Source: Roseisolibacter agri | GTDB taxonomy: Bacteria > Gemmatimonadota > Gemmatimonadetes > Gemmatimonadales > Gemmatimonadaceae | Assembly (NCBI RefSeq): GCF_030159095.1 | Contig: NZ_BRXS01000004.1 | Coordinates: forward strand, 429,673 to 493,672 | Length of the DNA stretch: 64,000 nt | Direction: 5' to 3' | Shown here: positions 8,845-18,328 of the stretch, piece after piece | Layout of the letters: each line of letters begins with the position of its first letter | Numbering within the stretch: the stretch's first letter is position 1 | The notes under the pieces: generated by a model | What the model was told of the DNA's origin: nothing | The model's input: only the letters and a program-made list of their open reading frames with translations | Database searches by the model: none | Translations under genes and position numbers: made by a program

Positions 8845-9705
8845 TCAGAGCGTCTGGACCAGCCCCTCCGACGCCATCACCACCTCGGGGGCGCCGCGGG
8901 CCGCGCGCCCCATCGCCTGCGCCAGCGTCGAGAGCCGGTCGAGCGCCGCGTCGTCGCGCTCCGGGTGGTGGTGGAAGAGCGTCAGGCGCGGCACCTCCGC
9001 GTCGGCCGCCAGGCGCACCGCCTCCGCGTACGTCGAGTGCCCCCACCCGCGGTGGTTCGGCAGCTCGCTCGGGAGGTACGTCGCGTCGTGGATCAGCAGC
9101 GACGCGCCCGCGATCGCGTCGAGGAGCGCGCGCCGCCGTCCGCACTCGCCCTCCGCGGCCGCGAGCTCGTTGTCGGGCAGGTAGACGGCCGCCCGCCCGG
9201 AGGCCGGGTCCTCGAGGCGGAAGCCGGCCGCACCTCCCGGGTGCAGCGCCTCGATCGCGCGCACGCGCAGCCCCGCGATCGTGACCGGCGTGCCGTCGGC
9301 CGGCAGCGGCGCGAACGTCACACGCGCGGGCCGCTCGAACAGCGGCACCGGGAAGAGCGGCGGCGACGCCAGCGCGAGCGCCGCCGCGCGCACCGCGTCG
9401 AGCACGTGCGCCGCGACGTGCACCGTGACCTGCGCGCCCGTCACGTCGAGCGCCGTGAGGAAGGGGAGGCCGAGCAGGTGGTCCGCGTGCGCGTGCGTGA
9501 CCAGCACGTCGAGCGGGTCGGCGAGGCCGCCGTTGGCCCGGCTCGCTTCCCCGAGCGGGCGCAGGCCCGTGCCCGCGTCGAGCACGAGTCGGCCGCCGGC
9601 GTGCGTCACCTCGACGCACGGGGTGTTGCCGCCGTAGCGCAGCGTCGCGGGTCCCGGCGTCGCGATGCTGCCGCGCACGCCCCAGTAGCGGAGCGTGAGG
9701 CTCAT
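8845..9705 (-). CDS. MBL-fold metallohydrolase
   Basis: Metallo-beta-lactamase-fold hydrolase of 286 residues. It opens with LRYWGVRGSIATPGP, as in the cAMP/cGMP phosphodiesterase- and RNase Z-like subgroup (GVRGS...TPG...GGNT). The dinuclear metal site is HAHADH (71-76), with a later Asp in IHDATYLPSE and His in GWGHSTYAEA. It starts 16 bp after the stop of the Crp/Fnr gene, so the two probably form an operon. The combination of a cyclic-nucleotide-type sensor and a phosphodiesterase-like hydrolase makes a signalling role possible, but the substrate is not determined by sequence. Confidence 0.85.
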   Translation of the reverse strand: MSLTLRYWGVRGSIATPGPATLRYGGNTPCVEVTHAGGRLVLDAGTGLRPLGEASRANGGLADPLDVLVTHAHADHLLGLPFLTALDVTGAQVTVHVAAHVLDAVRAAALALASPPLFPVPLFERPARVTFAPLPADGTPVTIAGLRVRAIEALHPGGAAGFRLEDPASGRAAVYLPDNELAAAEGECGRRRALLDAIAGASLLIHDATYLPSELPNHRGWGHSTYAEAVRLAADAEVPRLTLFHHHPERDDAALDRLSTLAQAMGRAARGAPEVVMASEGLVQTL

Positions 9706-9721
9706 GCGCGCGGGCCCGCGG

Positions 9722-10573
9722 TCAGAGCCCGTCCGCCGCGGCGGACGACGAGCGCGTCCCGCCCGAGTCCGCGCCGCGCTCGGTGCCGCTGTCCGTGCCG
9801 GACTCCTCGCCGCCCTCGCCGCCGTCCTCGGCGGCGAGGCCCTCGTCGCCGCGGCCGTCCTCGCGTGCGCCGCGCGCGGCGGCGCCGCGCGAGCCCGCAC
9901 CGGGCGCGGCGCGCCGCTCCAGTCCCGCGGCGTCCACGATCTCGATGGCGCGGCGCTGCACCGTCACCAGGCCGCCCTCCTGCAGCTCCTTCATCGCGCG
10001 CGACACGGTCTCGCGGCTGGCGCCGATCATCTGCGCCATCGTCTCGTGCGTGGGCGCCTTCTCGATGCGCGGCGGCGTGCCGGTCGCGCGGTCGAGGATG
10101 AGGCGCGCGACGCGCCCCGGCACGTCCAGCAGCACGAGGCCCGTGATCTTCGCGTCGGCCAGGCGCAGGCGGCGCGACAGCTCCTCGAGCAGCGCCCACG
10201 CGACGCGCGGCATCTGCTCCACCTGGCGGCGGAACTCGTCGCGGCGCAGCACGAGCAGCACGGTGGGCTCCATCGCGACGACGTGCGCGGAGCGCGGCTG
10301 GCCGTCGATCAGCGCGAGCTCGCCGAAGTGGTCGCCCTGCCCGAGCGTGCCGAGGATCACCTCGCGCCCGTCCTGGCCGACGACGGCGACCTTCACGGCG
10401 CCGGAGCGCACGACGTAGAGCGCATCTCCCGGGTCGCCCTGCCGGACGATCAGCGCGCCGCGCGGGTAGCGCTGCTCGCGGACGAGGGCGGCGAAGCCGC
10501 GGCGCTCGTCCGGCGTCAGGCGCTGGAAGAGCGGAACGTAGCCGAGGAACTCGGTGACGCGTGGTAGGTGCAT
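9722..10573 (-). CDS. Crp/Fnr family transcriptional regulator
   Basis: DNA-binding regulator of 283 residues. An N-terminal cyclic nucleotide-binding domain includes QGDPGDALYVVRSGAVKV and DHFGELALIDGQPRSA. A long dimerisation helix follows, then a winged helix with the recognition region THETMAQMIGASRETVSRAM. The effector-pocket region is GELALIDGQPRSA, so cAMP binding is possible but not certain; there are no Fnr-type cysteines. Residues beyond about 235 form a low-complexity Gly/Asp/Glu/Ser tail, longer than usual for the family. Start at ATG 10573. Divergent from prfA, upstream of the MBL gene. Confidence 0.88.
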   Translation of the reverse strand: MHLPRVTEFLGYVPLFQRLTPDERRGFAALVREQRYPRGALIVRQGDPGDALYVVRSGAVKVAVVGQDGREVILGTLGQGDHFGELALIDGQPRSAHVVAMEPTVLLVLRRDEFRRQVEQMPRVAWALLEELSRRLRLADAKITGLVLLDVPGRVARLILDRATGTPPRIEKAPTHETMAQMIGASRETVSRAMKELQEGGLVTVQRRAIEIVDAAGLERRAAPGAGSRGAAARGAREDGRGDEGLAAEDGGEGGEESGTDSGTERGADSGGTRSSSAAADGL

Positions 10574-10668
10574 AGTGCGGTACGCTGCGGCGTGGACCCG
10601 GGCCCCGTCAACCCCGCGCGGCATGGCAAGCCGCGCGCCGCCTGGAGCACACGCATGGTTGCCGCGCT

Positions 10669-10696
10669 TTGTTCGGGTGCCGGTGGCGGCTAGATT
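10669..10696 (+). promoter_or_regulatory. Promoter for the prfA operon
   Basis: Candidate -35 TTGTTC (10669-10674), a 16-bp spacer, and -10 TAGATT (10691-10696). The -10 element ends exactly 7 nt before the ATG at 10704, so the transcript would begin at or next to that codon. Confidence 0.5.
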
Positions 10697-10703
10697 GGGC
10701 GCG

Positions 10704-10763
10704 ATGTCCCGCCACCCTGCCGCCCTGCCGTCGCTCGCGACGACCACCGTCCCGCGCGCGTGA
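10704..10763 (+). CDS. Leaderless 19-codon upstream ORF coupled to prfA
   Basis: ATG at 10704 sits 7 nt after a TAGATT -10 element, so it would be at the 5' end of the mRNA. The peptide is [19 protein letters not shown], ending at TGA 10761-10763, which overlaps the prfA GTG (GTGA). It is out of frame with prfA. Its position suggests translation of prfA by termination-reinitiation; the peptide itself may have no function. Confidence 0.4.
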   Translation: MSRHPAALPSLATTTVPRA

Positions 10764-11851
10764 GCACTCCGTCCGCGGGGCTCCCGATGCTGCGCGAGCG
10801 GCTGGCGGAGGCGGTGGCGCGCGCCGACGAGGTGGAGCTCGCGCTGGGCGATCCGGACGTCGCGCGCGACGCGAAGCGCCTCGCGGAGCTGGGGCGCGAG
10901 CACCATCGCCTGTCGGCGGTCGTGGACGTGGGCCGCCGCCTGGAGCGCGCGGAGCGCGAGCTCGCCGAAGCGCGCGAGCTGGCCGACGTCGACGACGCGG
11001 AGCTGGCCGCGGAGGCGCGCGCGGAGACGACGCGTCTCGAGGCGGAGATCGCGGCGCTGGAGCAGGCCTTGAAGCCGCTGCTGATCCCACGCGATCCGCT
11101 CGACGACCGGCCCGCGATCGTGGAGATCCGCGCCGGCACCGGCGGCGACGAGGCGGCGCTGTTCGCCGCGGACCTGGTGCGCATGTACACGCGCTTCATC
11201 GAGCGGCGCGGCTGGCGCATCGAGCCGATCGCGTGGTCCGACGGCACGCTCGGCGGCGTGAAGGAGTCGGTGTTCAAGGTGCTCGGCGACGGCGCGTACG
11301 GGATGCTCAAGTGGGAGAGCGGCGTGCACCGCGTGCAGCGCGTGCCCGCGACCGAGGCGCAGGGCCGCATCCACACGTCGGCGGCCACGGTCGCCGTGCT
11401 CCCCGAGGCCGAGGAGATCGATCTCAAGATCGATCCGAACGACCTGCGCATCGACGTCTTCCGCTCGTCGGGGCCGGGTGGCCAGAGCGTGAACACGACC
11501 GACAGCGCGGTGCGCATCACGCACCTGCCGAGCGGCATCGTCGTCAGCCAGCAGGACCAGAAGTCGCAGCTGCAGAACAAGCTGAAGGCGATGGAGGTGC
11601 TGCGCGCGCGGCTGCTGGACCGCATGCTGGCGGAGCGCGACGCGGAGCGCGCGCGCATGCGCAAGACGCAGGTCGGCACGGGCGACCGCTCGGCGAAGAT
11701 CCGCACGTACAACTTCCCGCAGAGCCGCGTCACGGACCATCGCATCGGGCTGACGCTGCACGACATCGCGCGCGTGCTCGACGGCGACCTGGCGCCGCTG
11801 GTGGACGCGCTGGCGCTGGCGGACGTCGAGGAGCGGCTCGCGAATGAGTGA
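10760..11851 (+). CDS. prfA: Peptide chain release factor 1
   Basis: RF1 recognises UAA and UAG stop codons and triggers peptide release. At 363 residues it has standard family length. The codon-recognition PAT tripeptide is at residues 196-198 ([10 protein letters not shown]), and the catalytic GGQ at 240-242 within [13 protein letters not shown]. Both agree with RF1 rather than RF2. It starts at a GTG overlapping a short upstream ORF and overlaps prmC by 8 bp. PrmC methylates the Gln of this GGQ, so the pairing is functional. Confidence 0.97.
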   Translation: MSTPSAGLPMLRERLAEAVARADEVELALGDPDVARDAKRLAELGREHHRLSAVVDVGRRLERAERELAEARELADVDDAELAAEARAETTRLEAEIAALEQALKPLLIPRDPLDDRPAIVEIRAGTGGDEAALFAADLVRMYTRFIERRGWRIEPIAWSDGTLGGVKESVFKVLGDGAYGMLKWESGVHRVQRVPATEAQGRIHTSAATVAVLPEAEEIDLKIDPNDLRIDVFRSSGPGGQSVNTTDSAVRITHLPSGIVVSQQDQKSQLQNKLKAMEVLRARLLDRMLAERDAERARMRKTQVGTGDRSAKIRTYNFPQSRVTDHRIGLTLHDIARVLDGDLAPLVDALALADVEERLANE

Positions 11852-12755
11852 GCGCGCGAGCGATCCTGACGCGACGGCGGTCGACGCCCCCGCCACGGTC
11901 GGCGCGCTCGTGCACGCGCTGGCCGCGCTGCTGACCGACGCGCACGTGCCCCAGGCGCGCGCCGAGGCGCGCGATCTCGTCGCGGCGCTGCTCGACCAGC
12001 CGCGCTTCTGGCCCAGCCTGCATCGCGACGAGCCGGTGGACGAGGCGTTCGTCGCGCAGGCGCGACGCGCGGCGGCGACGCGCGCGCGCGGCGCGCCGTT
12101 CGCGTACGCGGTGGGCCGCGCCGCGTTCCGGCACCTCACGCTCGACGTCGACGAGCGCGTGCTGATCCCGCGGCAGGAGACCGAGGTGCTGGTGGACGAG
12201 GTGCTCGCGCGCCTCGCCGGCCGCAGCGGCGGCACGATCGTGGACGTCGGCACGGGCTCGGGCGCGATCGCGCTCGCGCTGGCGTGCGAGGGCCGACCCG
12301 ATCGCGTGATCGCCACCGACGTCTCGCTCGACGCGCTGGCGGTCGCGGGGCGCAACGTCGCGCTGCTGCGCACCGCGCTCTGCGCGCCGGTGGAGCTGCG
12401 TCACGGCTCGCTGCTCGCCCCCGTGCAGGACCTCGGCGCGGGCGCGCTGCGCGCGGTCGTCTCCAATCCGCCCTACATCGCGTTCGCCGAGGCCGAGCAG
12501 CTGCCGCCGAGCGTGCGCGACTGGGAGCCCGCGCTCGCGCTGTACGCCGGGAACGAGGGCATGGCGTGCATCGCCGCCATCGTGCGCGACGCGGCCCCGC
12601 TGCTGGAGCCGGACGGCGTGCTCGCGCTGGAGGTGGACGCGCGCCGCGCCGCGCTCGCGGCGGAGCTGGCGGCCAGCGACGGCCGCTACACCGACGTCGC
12701 CGTGCGCCTCGACCTCGCGGGCCGCGAGCGCTTCGTGCTCGCCACCCGCCGCTGA
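11844..12755 (+). CDS. prmC: Release factor N5-glutamine methyltransferase
   Basis: SAM-dependent methyltransferase (HemK/PrmC) that methylates the GGQ glutamine of release factors. 303 residues: an N-terminal helical substrate-binding domain (1-90), then a Rossmann methyltransferase with [16 protein letters not shown] as the SAM loop and the Gln-binding NPPY at 208-211. RIPRQETE-type motif is present as [15 protein letters not shown]. The start overlaps the end of prfA. The partner gene next door leaves little doubt. Confidence 0.96.
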   Translation: MSERASDPDATAVDAPATVGALVHALAALLTDAHVPQARAEARDLVAALLDQPRFWPSLHRDEPVDEAFVAQARRAAATRARGAPFAYAVGRAAFRHLTLDVDERVLIPRQETEVLVDEVLARLAGRSGGTIVDVGTGSGAIALALACEGRPDRVIATDVSLDALAVAGRNVALLRTALCAPVELRHGSLLAPVQDLGAGALRAVVSNPPYIAFAEAEQLPPSVRDWEPALALYAGNEGMACIAAIVRDAAPLLEPDGVLALEVDARRAALAAELAASDGRYTDVAVRLDLAGRERFVLATRR

Positions 12756-12804
12756 CCGTCGCAAGACGCCGCACCGCAGCTGCACCCCACACCCAGCCCC
12801 GCGC

Positions 12805-13158
12805 ATGCTACAGGACAAGGCGACCGAGCTTGGCCGACTGATCGGCCAGAGCGACGAGTACAAGACGGTGAAGCGCACGAGCGACGCGCTGAACGGCGAC
12901 CGCGAGGCGGTGGACGTCATCCGCCGGCTGGAAGGGCTCCGTCAGGAAGCGCAGGCGATGATCTCGCGCGGCGAGAACCCGACGGCCGAAATGGAGCAGC
13001 AGCTCGACGCGCTGCTGGAGCAGGTGCAGGGCAACGCGACGTACCAGCGCGCGATCGCGGCGCAGGACAACTTCGACAAGCTGATGCTGCGCGTGAACGA
13101 GTGGATCTCGGAAGGGATCCGGAAGGGCGCGCAGAGCTCGATCATCACGCTCGGCTGA
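12805..13158 (+). CDS. YlbF family protein
   Basis: Small, helical, 117-residue protein of the YlbF/YmcA (Com_YlbF) family. In Bacillus these proteins form a complex that assists RNase Y and affect competence and sporulation; in other phyla the role is unproven. It is predicted to be almost entirely alpha-helical and coiled-coil-like, with typical stretches KATELGRLIGQSDEYK and NATYQRAIAAQDNFD. It lies 49 bp after prmC and 5 bp before tmk, so it is co-transcribed with translation and nucleotide genes. Confidence 0.8.
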   Translation: MLQDKATELGRLIGQSDEYKTVKRTSDALNGDREAVDVIRRLEGLRQEAQAMISRGENPTAEMEQQLDALLEQVQGNATYQRAIAAQDNFDKLMLRVNEWISEGIRKGAQSSIITLG

Positions 13159-13163
13159 CGCAC

Positions 13164-13841
13164 GTGGCCGACCGCGGCTTCCTCCTCGTGCTCGAAGGGC
13201 CCGAGGGGGTGGGTAAGACGACGCAGGTGCAGGCGCTGGTCGCGCGGCTGCAGCGTGGCGACGCGCCAGTGCATGCGTTCCGCGAGCCCGGCGGCACGCC
13301 GCTCGGCGACGAGATCCGCGCGCTCGTGCTGTCGCAGCAGCACATGGCCGTGGCGCCGCGCGCCGAGGCGCTGCTCTTCATGGCGGCGCGCGCGCAGCTC
13401 GTGGTGCACCTGCAGGCGTTGCTCGCGGAGGGCGCGATCGTGATCCTCGACCGCTTCTTCCTCTCGACGTACGCCTACCAGATCGTGGGGCGCGGACTGC
13501 CCGAGCAGGAGGTGCGGACGGCCAACGCGCTGGCGGTCGGCGGGCTGCGGCCGGACCTGACGGTGCTGCTCGCGTTCGAGGACGCGGCGATCGCGCGCGC
13601 GCGCATGCTCGCGCGCGGCGGTCTGGACCGGATGGAGCAGGAGAGCGCCGATTTTCACGCGCGCGTGACCGACGCCTTCCTGGCGGCGGCGGACCCGACG
13701 TGGCAGCATCAGCACCCGGAGGTCGGCCCGGTCGCCCGCATCGACGCCGACGGCCCGCCCGACGTCGTGACGGGCCGGATCCTCGCCGCCCTCGAGACCC
13801 GGTGGCCTGAAACATTCCGCGGGCTGACCGAGTCTCAGTAG
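13164..13841 (+). CDS. tmk: Thymidylate kinase
   Basis: Phosphorylates dTMP to dTDP. 225 residues from the GTG at 13164, chosen because the P-loop GPEGVGKT then sits at residues 12-19 as in the family; the frame is open further upstream. The DR motif occurs in ILDRFFLSTYAYQ and dTMP-binding residues in FREPGGTPLGDEIR. The lid region is Arg-containing (ARARMLARGG). It follows the YlbF gene by 5 bp. Confidence 0.95.
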   Translation: MADRGFLLVLEGPEGVGKTTQVQALVARLQRGDAPVHAFREPGGTPLGDEIRALVLSQQHMAVAPRAEALLFMAARAQLVVHLQALLAEGAIVILDRFFLSTYAYQIVGRGLPEQEVRTANALAVGGLRPDLTVLLAFEDAAIARARMLARGGLDRMEQESADFHARVTDAFLAAADPTWQHQHPEVGPVARIDADGPPDVVTGRILAALETRWPETFRGLTESQ

Positions 13842-13885
13842 GGCGCGTCGCCCCGGCGCGCCCTTCCACCCGAGTTCTGCGTCGC

Positions 13886-15520
13886 ATGCGTTCCAAGGCG
13901 GTCGTGGTGATGGCGTCGCTCAGCGCCGTCCTGGTCACCGGTGGGTGGATGGTCGGGCGTGGCCTGGAAGGCCAGCGCGCCGCCGCCACGCCGACGAATG
14001 GCGCGCGCCTCTTCGACGAGGTCGTGTCGCACGTCCGCCGCTTCTACGTCGATTCGCTGGCCGGCGACTCGCTGTACGCGAAGGCGCTCACGGGCATGGT
14101 CCGCGAGCTGGGCGACCCGCACAGCGCCGTGCTCTCGCGCGAGCGCCTCAGCCGCCTCTCCGAGACGACGTCGGGCAACTACGCGGGCGTGGGGCTGCGC
14201 GTGGTGGCGCGCGACGGCTGGCTCACGGTCGTCGACGCGCTTCCGGGCGGGCCGGCCGAGCGTGCGGGCATCCGCACCGGCGACCGCCTGGTCGAGATCG
14301 AGGGCGAGTCCACCAAGGGCTGGACGCAGGACGAGGGCACGCGTCGCATGCGCGGCGAGCCCGCGACGCGCATCGCGTTCCTGGTCGAGCGTCCCGGCGT
14401 CGAGGGGCGCATCCCGTTCCGGCTGACGCGCGACGCCGTGCACGTCCGCGCGGTGCGCCGCGTGGCGCTCTTGCGCGACGGCGTCGGCTACCTCGACGTG
14501 ACGGCCTTCTCGGGCGCGACCGCCGAAGAGGTCCGGCAGGGTGTGGACTCGCTGCGCGCGCTCGGCGCGCGGTCGGTGCTGCTCGACCTGCGCTCCAACC
14601 CGGGCGGGCTGCTGGACCAGGGCGTGAGCGTCGCGGACCTGTTCCTCGAGCGCGGCGCCGAGATCGTGCGCATCAAGGGCCGCACGGCCGACGCGAACCA
14701 CACCTTCCTCGACCAGTCGGCGCAGCGGTGGGCCGGCCTGCCGCTCGTCGTGCTGGTGAACGAGGGGAGCGCGAGCGCCGCCGAGATCGTCGCGGGCGCG
14801 CTGCAGGACCATGACCGCGCGCTGGTGGTGGGCTCGCCGACGTACGGGAAGGGGAGCGCGCAGAGCGTCTTCCCGCTCCCCGACGGCGGCGCGGTGAAGC
14901 TCACGACGGCGCTCTGGTACACGCCCGCGGGCCGCTCCATCAACCGCCCCATCGAGGCGGCGGGCGACGACGACGAGGCGCTGGACGACGACGGCGCGAC
15001 GCCGACCGACAGCACCAAGCGCGAGACGTTCCGCACGGACGCGGGCCGCACGGTCTACGGCGGCGGCGGCATCACGCCCGACGTGCAGGCCGGCGACACC
15101 GCCGCGCCGCCCGCGGAGATGGCCTTCCTGCGCGCGCTCGGCCGGCAGGTGGGTGCGTTCCGCGACGCGCTGACGTCGTACGCGATCTCGCTCAAGAAGA
15201 GCGGCGCGCCGACGACGCCGGACTTCCAGGTGACGCCCGAGATGCGCGACGCGCTCTGGCGCGCGATGCTGGCGCGCAACGTGGCGATGGACCGCGGCAC
15301 GTACGACGCGGCGGCGGCGCTCGTGAACCGCCAGCTCGCCTACGAGATCACGCGCTACAACTTCGACGGCGAGGCCGAGTTCCGGCGTCGCGCGACCGAC
15401 GACTCCGTGATCCAGCTCGCGCTGCGCCTGGCGAGCGGCGCGAGCACGCAGCGCGAGCTGTTCGCGCGCGCGGCCGGGCTGCCGAAGCCGGCGGCCGACC
15501 TGCGGACCGCACGACGCTGA
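13886..15520 (+). CDS. Carboxyl-terminal processing protease (S41 family)
   Basis: Periplasmic PDZ-containing serine protease of 544 residues. It has an N-terminal signal anchor (MRSKAVVVMASLSAVLVTGG), a helical segment, a PDZ domain (about 85-175, GVGLRVVARDG...GGPAERAGIRTGDRLVEI) and the S41 catalytic domain. The nucleophile is Ser297 in GSASAAEIV and the general base is Lys322 in SPTYGKGSAQ, 25 residues apart as in Tsp/CtpA. The C-terminal 170 residues are a helical extension. In the family it degrades or matures envelope proteins. Confidence 0.94.
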   Translation: MRSKAVVVMASLSAVLVTGGWMVGRGLEGQRAAATPTNGARLFDEVVSHVRRFYVDSLAGDSLYAKALTGMVRELGDPHSAVLSRERLSRLSETTSGNYAGVGLRVVARDGWLTVVDALPGGPAERAGIRTGDRLVEIEGESTKGWTQDEGTRRMRGEPATRIAFLVERPGVEGRIPFRLTRDAVHVRAVRRVALLRDGVGYLDVTAFSGATAEEVRQGVDSLRALGARSVLLDLRSNPGGLLDQGVSVADLFLERGAEIVRIKGRTADANHTFLDQSAQRWAGLPLVVLVNEGSASAAEIVAGALQDHDRALVVGSPTYGKGSAQSVFPLPDGGAVKLTTALWYTPAGRSINRPIEAAGDDDEALDDDGATPTDSTKRETFRTDAGRTVYGGGGITPDVQAGDTAAPPAEMAFLRALGRQVGAFRDALTSYAISLKKSGAPTTPDFQVTPEMRDALWRAMLARNVAMDRGTYDAAAALVNRQLAYEITRYNFDGEAEFRRRATDDSVIQLALRLASGASTQRELFARAAGLPKPAADLRTARR

Positions 15521-15531
15521 CACCCGCCGCC

Positions 15532-16407
15532 ATGTCCGACGCGCCCCGCGTCTTCGTGCTGGGCGCGGGCCGCGCGGGGACCGGCATCGCGCAGGCGGTG
15601 CGCGTGGCGGGGGGGGAGCTCGTCGGCCTGCACGGCCGCCGCGAGATCACGCTCGACGCGCCGCTGGGCGCGGTCACCGCGGGGCTGATCCCCGACACCG
15701 TCGCGCGCGCGACCATCGTCCTCGTGGCGGTGCAGGACCGCGCGCTGGAGGCCGCGCTCGCGGAGGTCGACGAGCGCGCCGCGGCGGGCGCGATCGCGCG
15801 CGGCACCGCGGTGCTGCAGGCCAGCGGCAGTGCGGAGCCCACGGGCTTCGACGCGCTGCGCGTCCGCGGGCTGACGTGCGGCACCTTCCATCCGCTCGTG
15901 CCGCTCGCGGTCGCGAGCCACGCGCCCGGCCTGCTGCGCGGCGCGTGGATCGGCGTCGACGGCGACCCCGAAGCCGAGCACGCGGGGCGCGCGCTGGCCG
16001 CGATGCTGGGCGCGCACACGCTCCGCATCCCGGGCGGGCAGAAGGGGCGCTACCACGCGGCCGCCGTGTTCGCGTCGAACTTCCCGATCGTGCTCGCCGC
16101 GATCGCCGAGCGGCTGCTGGCCCACGCGGGCGTGGAGGCGTCCGAGGCGCGCCCCGCCGTGCGGCATCTGCTGTCGTCCGCGGCGGTGAACCTCGCCCGC
16201 GGCGACGACGCCGCGCTCGCGCTCACGGGTCCGATCGTGCGCGGCGACGACACGACCGTGCGGCGTCACCTGGCCGCGCTGGCCGACGATCCGGGCGCCG
16301 ACGCGGCCTACCGCGCGCTGGCGCGCGAGGCGGTGGCGCTGGCGCGCGCGGCGGGCGCGCCAGCGGATGGACTCGACGCCGTGGCCGCGCTGCTGATCGG
16401 CGGCTGA
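15532..16407 (+). CDS. Rossmann-like and DUF2520 domain protein
   Basis: 291-residue protein: an N-terminal NAD(P)-binding Rossmann domain with FVLGAGRAGTGIAQA, then a C-terminal helical DUF2520 domain (FHPLVPLAVA, GQKGRYHAAAVFASNF) related to 6-phosphogluconate dehydrogenase-type C-terminal folds. Proteins of this type are often found near pantothenate or cofactor genes, but the reaction is not established. It starts 11 bp after the Ctp gene, likely in the same operon, and converges on lolA with 13 bp between stops. Confidence 0.85.
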   Translation: MSDAPRVFVLGAGRAGTGIAQAVRVAGGELVGLHGRREITLDAPLGAVTAGLIPDTVARATIVLVAVQDRALEAALAEVDERAAAGAIARGTAVLQASGSAEPTGFDALRVRGLTCGTFHPLVPLAVASHAPGLLRGAWIGVDGDPEAEHAGRALAAMLGAHTLRIPGGQKGRYHAAAVFASNFPIVLAAIAERLLAHAGVEASEARPAVRHLLSSAAVNLARGDDAALALTGPIVRGDDTTVRRHLAALADDPGADAAYRALAREAVALARAAGAPADGLDAVAALLIGG

Positions 16408-16420
16408 GCCGCCAGCGTCG

Positions 16421-17122
16421 TCAGCGCGAGCCGACGAGCGCCGAGCGGTCCACCACGCGCACGCCCTTCGGCACCTCGAACCTGAAGGTCGAGGCGGGCA
16501 CGCTCGCGTTCAGCGTCCACGTCGTCATGCGCAGCGTGCGCACGAGACCGTTCGCGTCGGTGATCTCGACCTGCCGCACCGCGTCGTCGGCGTCGTCCAC
16601 CCACACCTTCGCGCGCTCGATGGGCTGGCCGTCGACCTTCGGGACCAGCGTGACGACGCGCGTCGCGCGACCGCCCACCGTCGCCGCCGTGCCGCCCGTG
16701 ACGGTGTAGCGCGTGCGCGGCGCCGTCAGCAGGTCGCCCAGCGCGTCCACGCCCGTGACGCCCTTGCCCTTCGCCGGCAGCTTGATGACCTGGTTCGGCG
16801 CCGCGCTCGGCATGTAGACCCAGAGCCAGGTGCCGTCGCCGATCACGCGGTCGCCCGAGGGCTGCGTGAAGCGCACCGCCACGCGGTTCGGCTGCGAGAG
16901 CAGGATCTCGCCCGAGGCCTTCGACTCGTTGCCCGTGACCGGGTTGTTGAGCGTCTGCTCGAACGTCGCGCGCACCGTCTTCGCCTTCGAGAAGGCGCGC
17001 GACGCCCGGTCGATCACGGATGCGGCCGTGGGCTCCTGGCGCGGCGCGCGAGGCGCGAAGGCGGTCAGCGCGGCGCCGAGCGGGAGGGCCGCGAGCGCGG
17101 CGAGGCGGACGGACACGGGCAT
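16421..17122 (-). CDS. lolA: Outer-membrane lipoprotein carrier protein LolA
   Basis: Periplasmic chaperone that carries lipoproteins from the inner membrane LolCDE complex to the outer membrane. 233 residues with a signal peptide (MPVSVRLAALAALPLGAA), then a LolA half-barrel fold with recognisable segments TVRATFEQTLNNPVTG, ASGEILLSQPNRVAVRF, DGTWLWVYMPSA and a C-terminal WTLNASVPASTFRFEVPKGV. A ribosome site AGGAG precedes the ATG. Together with lnt it indicates a diderm lipoprotein pathway. Confidence 0.9.
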   Translation of the reverse strand: MPVSVRLAALAALPLGAALTAFAPRAPRQEPTAASVIDRASRAFSKAKTVRATFEQTLNNPVTGNESKASGEILLSQPNRVAVRFTQPSGDRVIGDGTWLWVYMPSAAPNQVIKLPAKGKGVTGVDALGDLLTAPRTRYTVTGGTAATVGGRATRVVTLVPKVDGQPIERAKVWVDDADDAVRQVEITDANGLVRTLRMTTWTLNASVPASTFRFEVPKGVRVVDRSALVGSR

Positions 17123-17199
17123 CTATGCGGGCTCCTGCGGCGCGGGGCGCCGCGGTCGGGGCGAACGGCGTGGCGGACGGTCGCGTGACGTCCAAGCGA

Positions 17200-17231
17200 A
17201 CGGGGAGCGGACCGTCCGGTCTGCTCCCCGT
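17200..17231 (-). terminator. Hairpin after the DAHP synthase gene
   Basis: 15-bp stem with one mismatch (17200-17214 with 17217-17231) located 33 bp after the aroF-type gene and before lolA. The T tract is weak. Confidence 0.5.
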
Positions 17232-17263
17232 GTGCTACCCGATTCTCGCAACCAGCGTTCCGG

Positions 17264-18316
17264 TCAGCCGGCCCCGACCGTCTGGTGCGCCGGCGCCGGC
17301 GTGATCGTGCGGCCGATCGCCTCGGCGATGGTGCGGACCTCGCCCATCAGGCGCCCGAACTGCTCGGTGTAGAGCGTCTGCGCGCCGTCCGAGACCGCCT
17401 TGTCGGGCGTCGGATGCACCTCGATGATCAGCCCGTCGGCGCCCGCGGCGATCGCGGCGCGCGCCATCGGCGGCACGTGCTCGCGCACGCCCACGCCGTG
17501 GCTCGGGTCGGCGACGATCGGCAGGTGCGACAGCTTGTGCACGAGCGGGATCGCCGACAGGTCGAACAGGTTGCGCGTCGCCGTGTCGAAGCCGCGCACG
17601 CCGCGCTCGCAGAGGATGACGTGCGGGTTGCCGGCGGCCAGCACGTACTCCGCGGCCAGCAGCAGCTCCTGGATGGTCGCCGACATGCCGCGCTTCAGCA
17701 GCACCGGCTTCCTCAGGCGGCCGAGCACCTTGAGCAGCGAGAAGTTCTGCATGTTGCGCGCGCCGAGCTGGATGCAGTCGGCGTACTCGGCGACGAGGTT
17801 CGCGCCCTCCTCGTCCATCGCCTCGGTGACGATGGCGAGCCCCGTCTCCTCGCGCGCCTTGGCGAGCAGCTTGAGCCCCTCGAGGCCCATGCCCTGGAAG
17901 GAATACGGCGAGGAGCGCGGCTTGAACGCGCCGCCGCGCAGCGCGCTCGCACCGGCCGCGCGCACGGCGCGCGCGACGGCGAGGATCTGCGGCTCGCCTT
18001 CGACGGAGCAGGGGCCGGCGATGACGGGGACCTCGGTGCCGCCGAAGCGCACGCCCGGCGCGATCTCGACCACCGTGTTCTCGGGTCGCCACTCGCGCGA
18101 GACCTGCTTGTACGGCTTCGAGACGTAGATGACCTGGCCGACGCCCGCCATCCCGCTGATGTGCGAGCCGTCCACCTGGCCGTCGTTGCCGATCAGCCCG
18201 ACCGCCGTGCGCTGCGCGCCCGGCATCGGAGCGGGCTGGAACCCCATCTCCCGGATCGCGTCGCACACGGCGTCGATCTGCGCCTGCGTCGCGTCCGACT
18301 GCATCACCACCAGCAT
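17264..18316 (-). CDS. aroF: 3-deoxy-7-phosphoheptulonate synthase (AroF/AroG I-beta type)
   Basis: First enzyme of the shikimate pathway, joining phosphoenolpyruvate and erythrose 4-phosphate. 350 residues: an N-terminal ferredoxin-like regulatory domain (1-70, [19 protein letters not shown]), then a TIM barrel with [38 protein letters not shown] and [10 protein letters not shown]. This arrangement is the Thermotoga-like type I-beta enzyme. A good Shine-Dalgarno (GGAG, 5 nt) precedes the ATG. It follows the RNase Z-like gene by 12 bp. Confidence 0.95.
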   Translation of the reverse strand: MLVVMQSDATQAQIDAVCDAIREMGFQPAPMPGAQRTAVGLIGNDGQVDGSHISGMAGVGQVIYVSKPYKQVSREWRPENTVVEIAPGVRFGGTEVPVIAGPCSVEGEPQILAVARAVRAAGASALRGGAFKPRSSPYSFQGMGLEGLKLLAKAREETGLAIVTEAMDEEGANLVAEYADCIQLGARNMQNFSLLKVLGRLRKPVLLKRGMSATIQELLLAAEYVLAAGNPHVILCERGVRGFDTATRNLFDLSAIPLVHKLSHLPIVADPSHGVGVREHVPPMARAAIAAGADGLIIEVHPTPDKAVSDGAQTLYTEQFGRLMGEVRTIAEAIGRTITPAPAHQTVGAG

Positions 18317-18328
18317 TGCTACTCCTTG

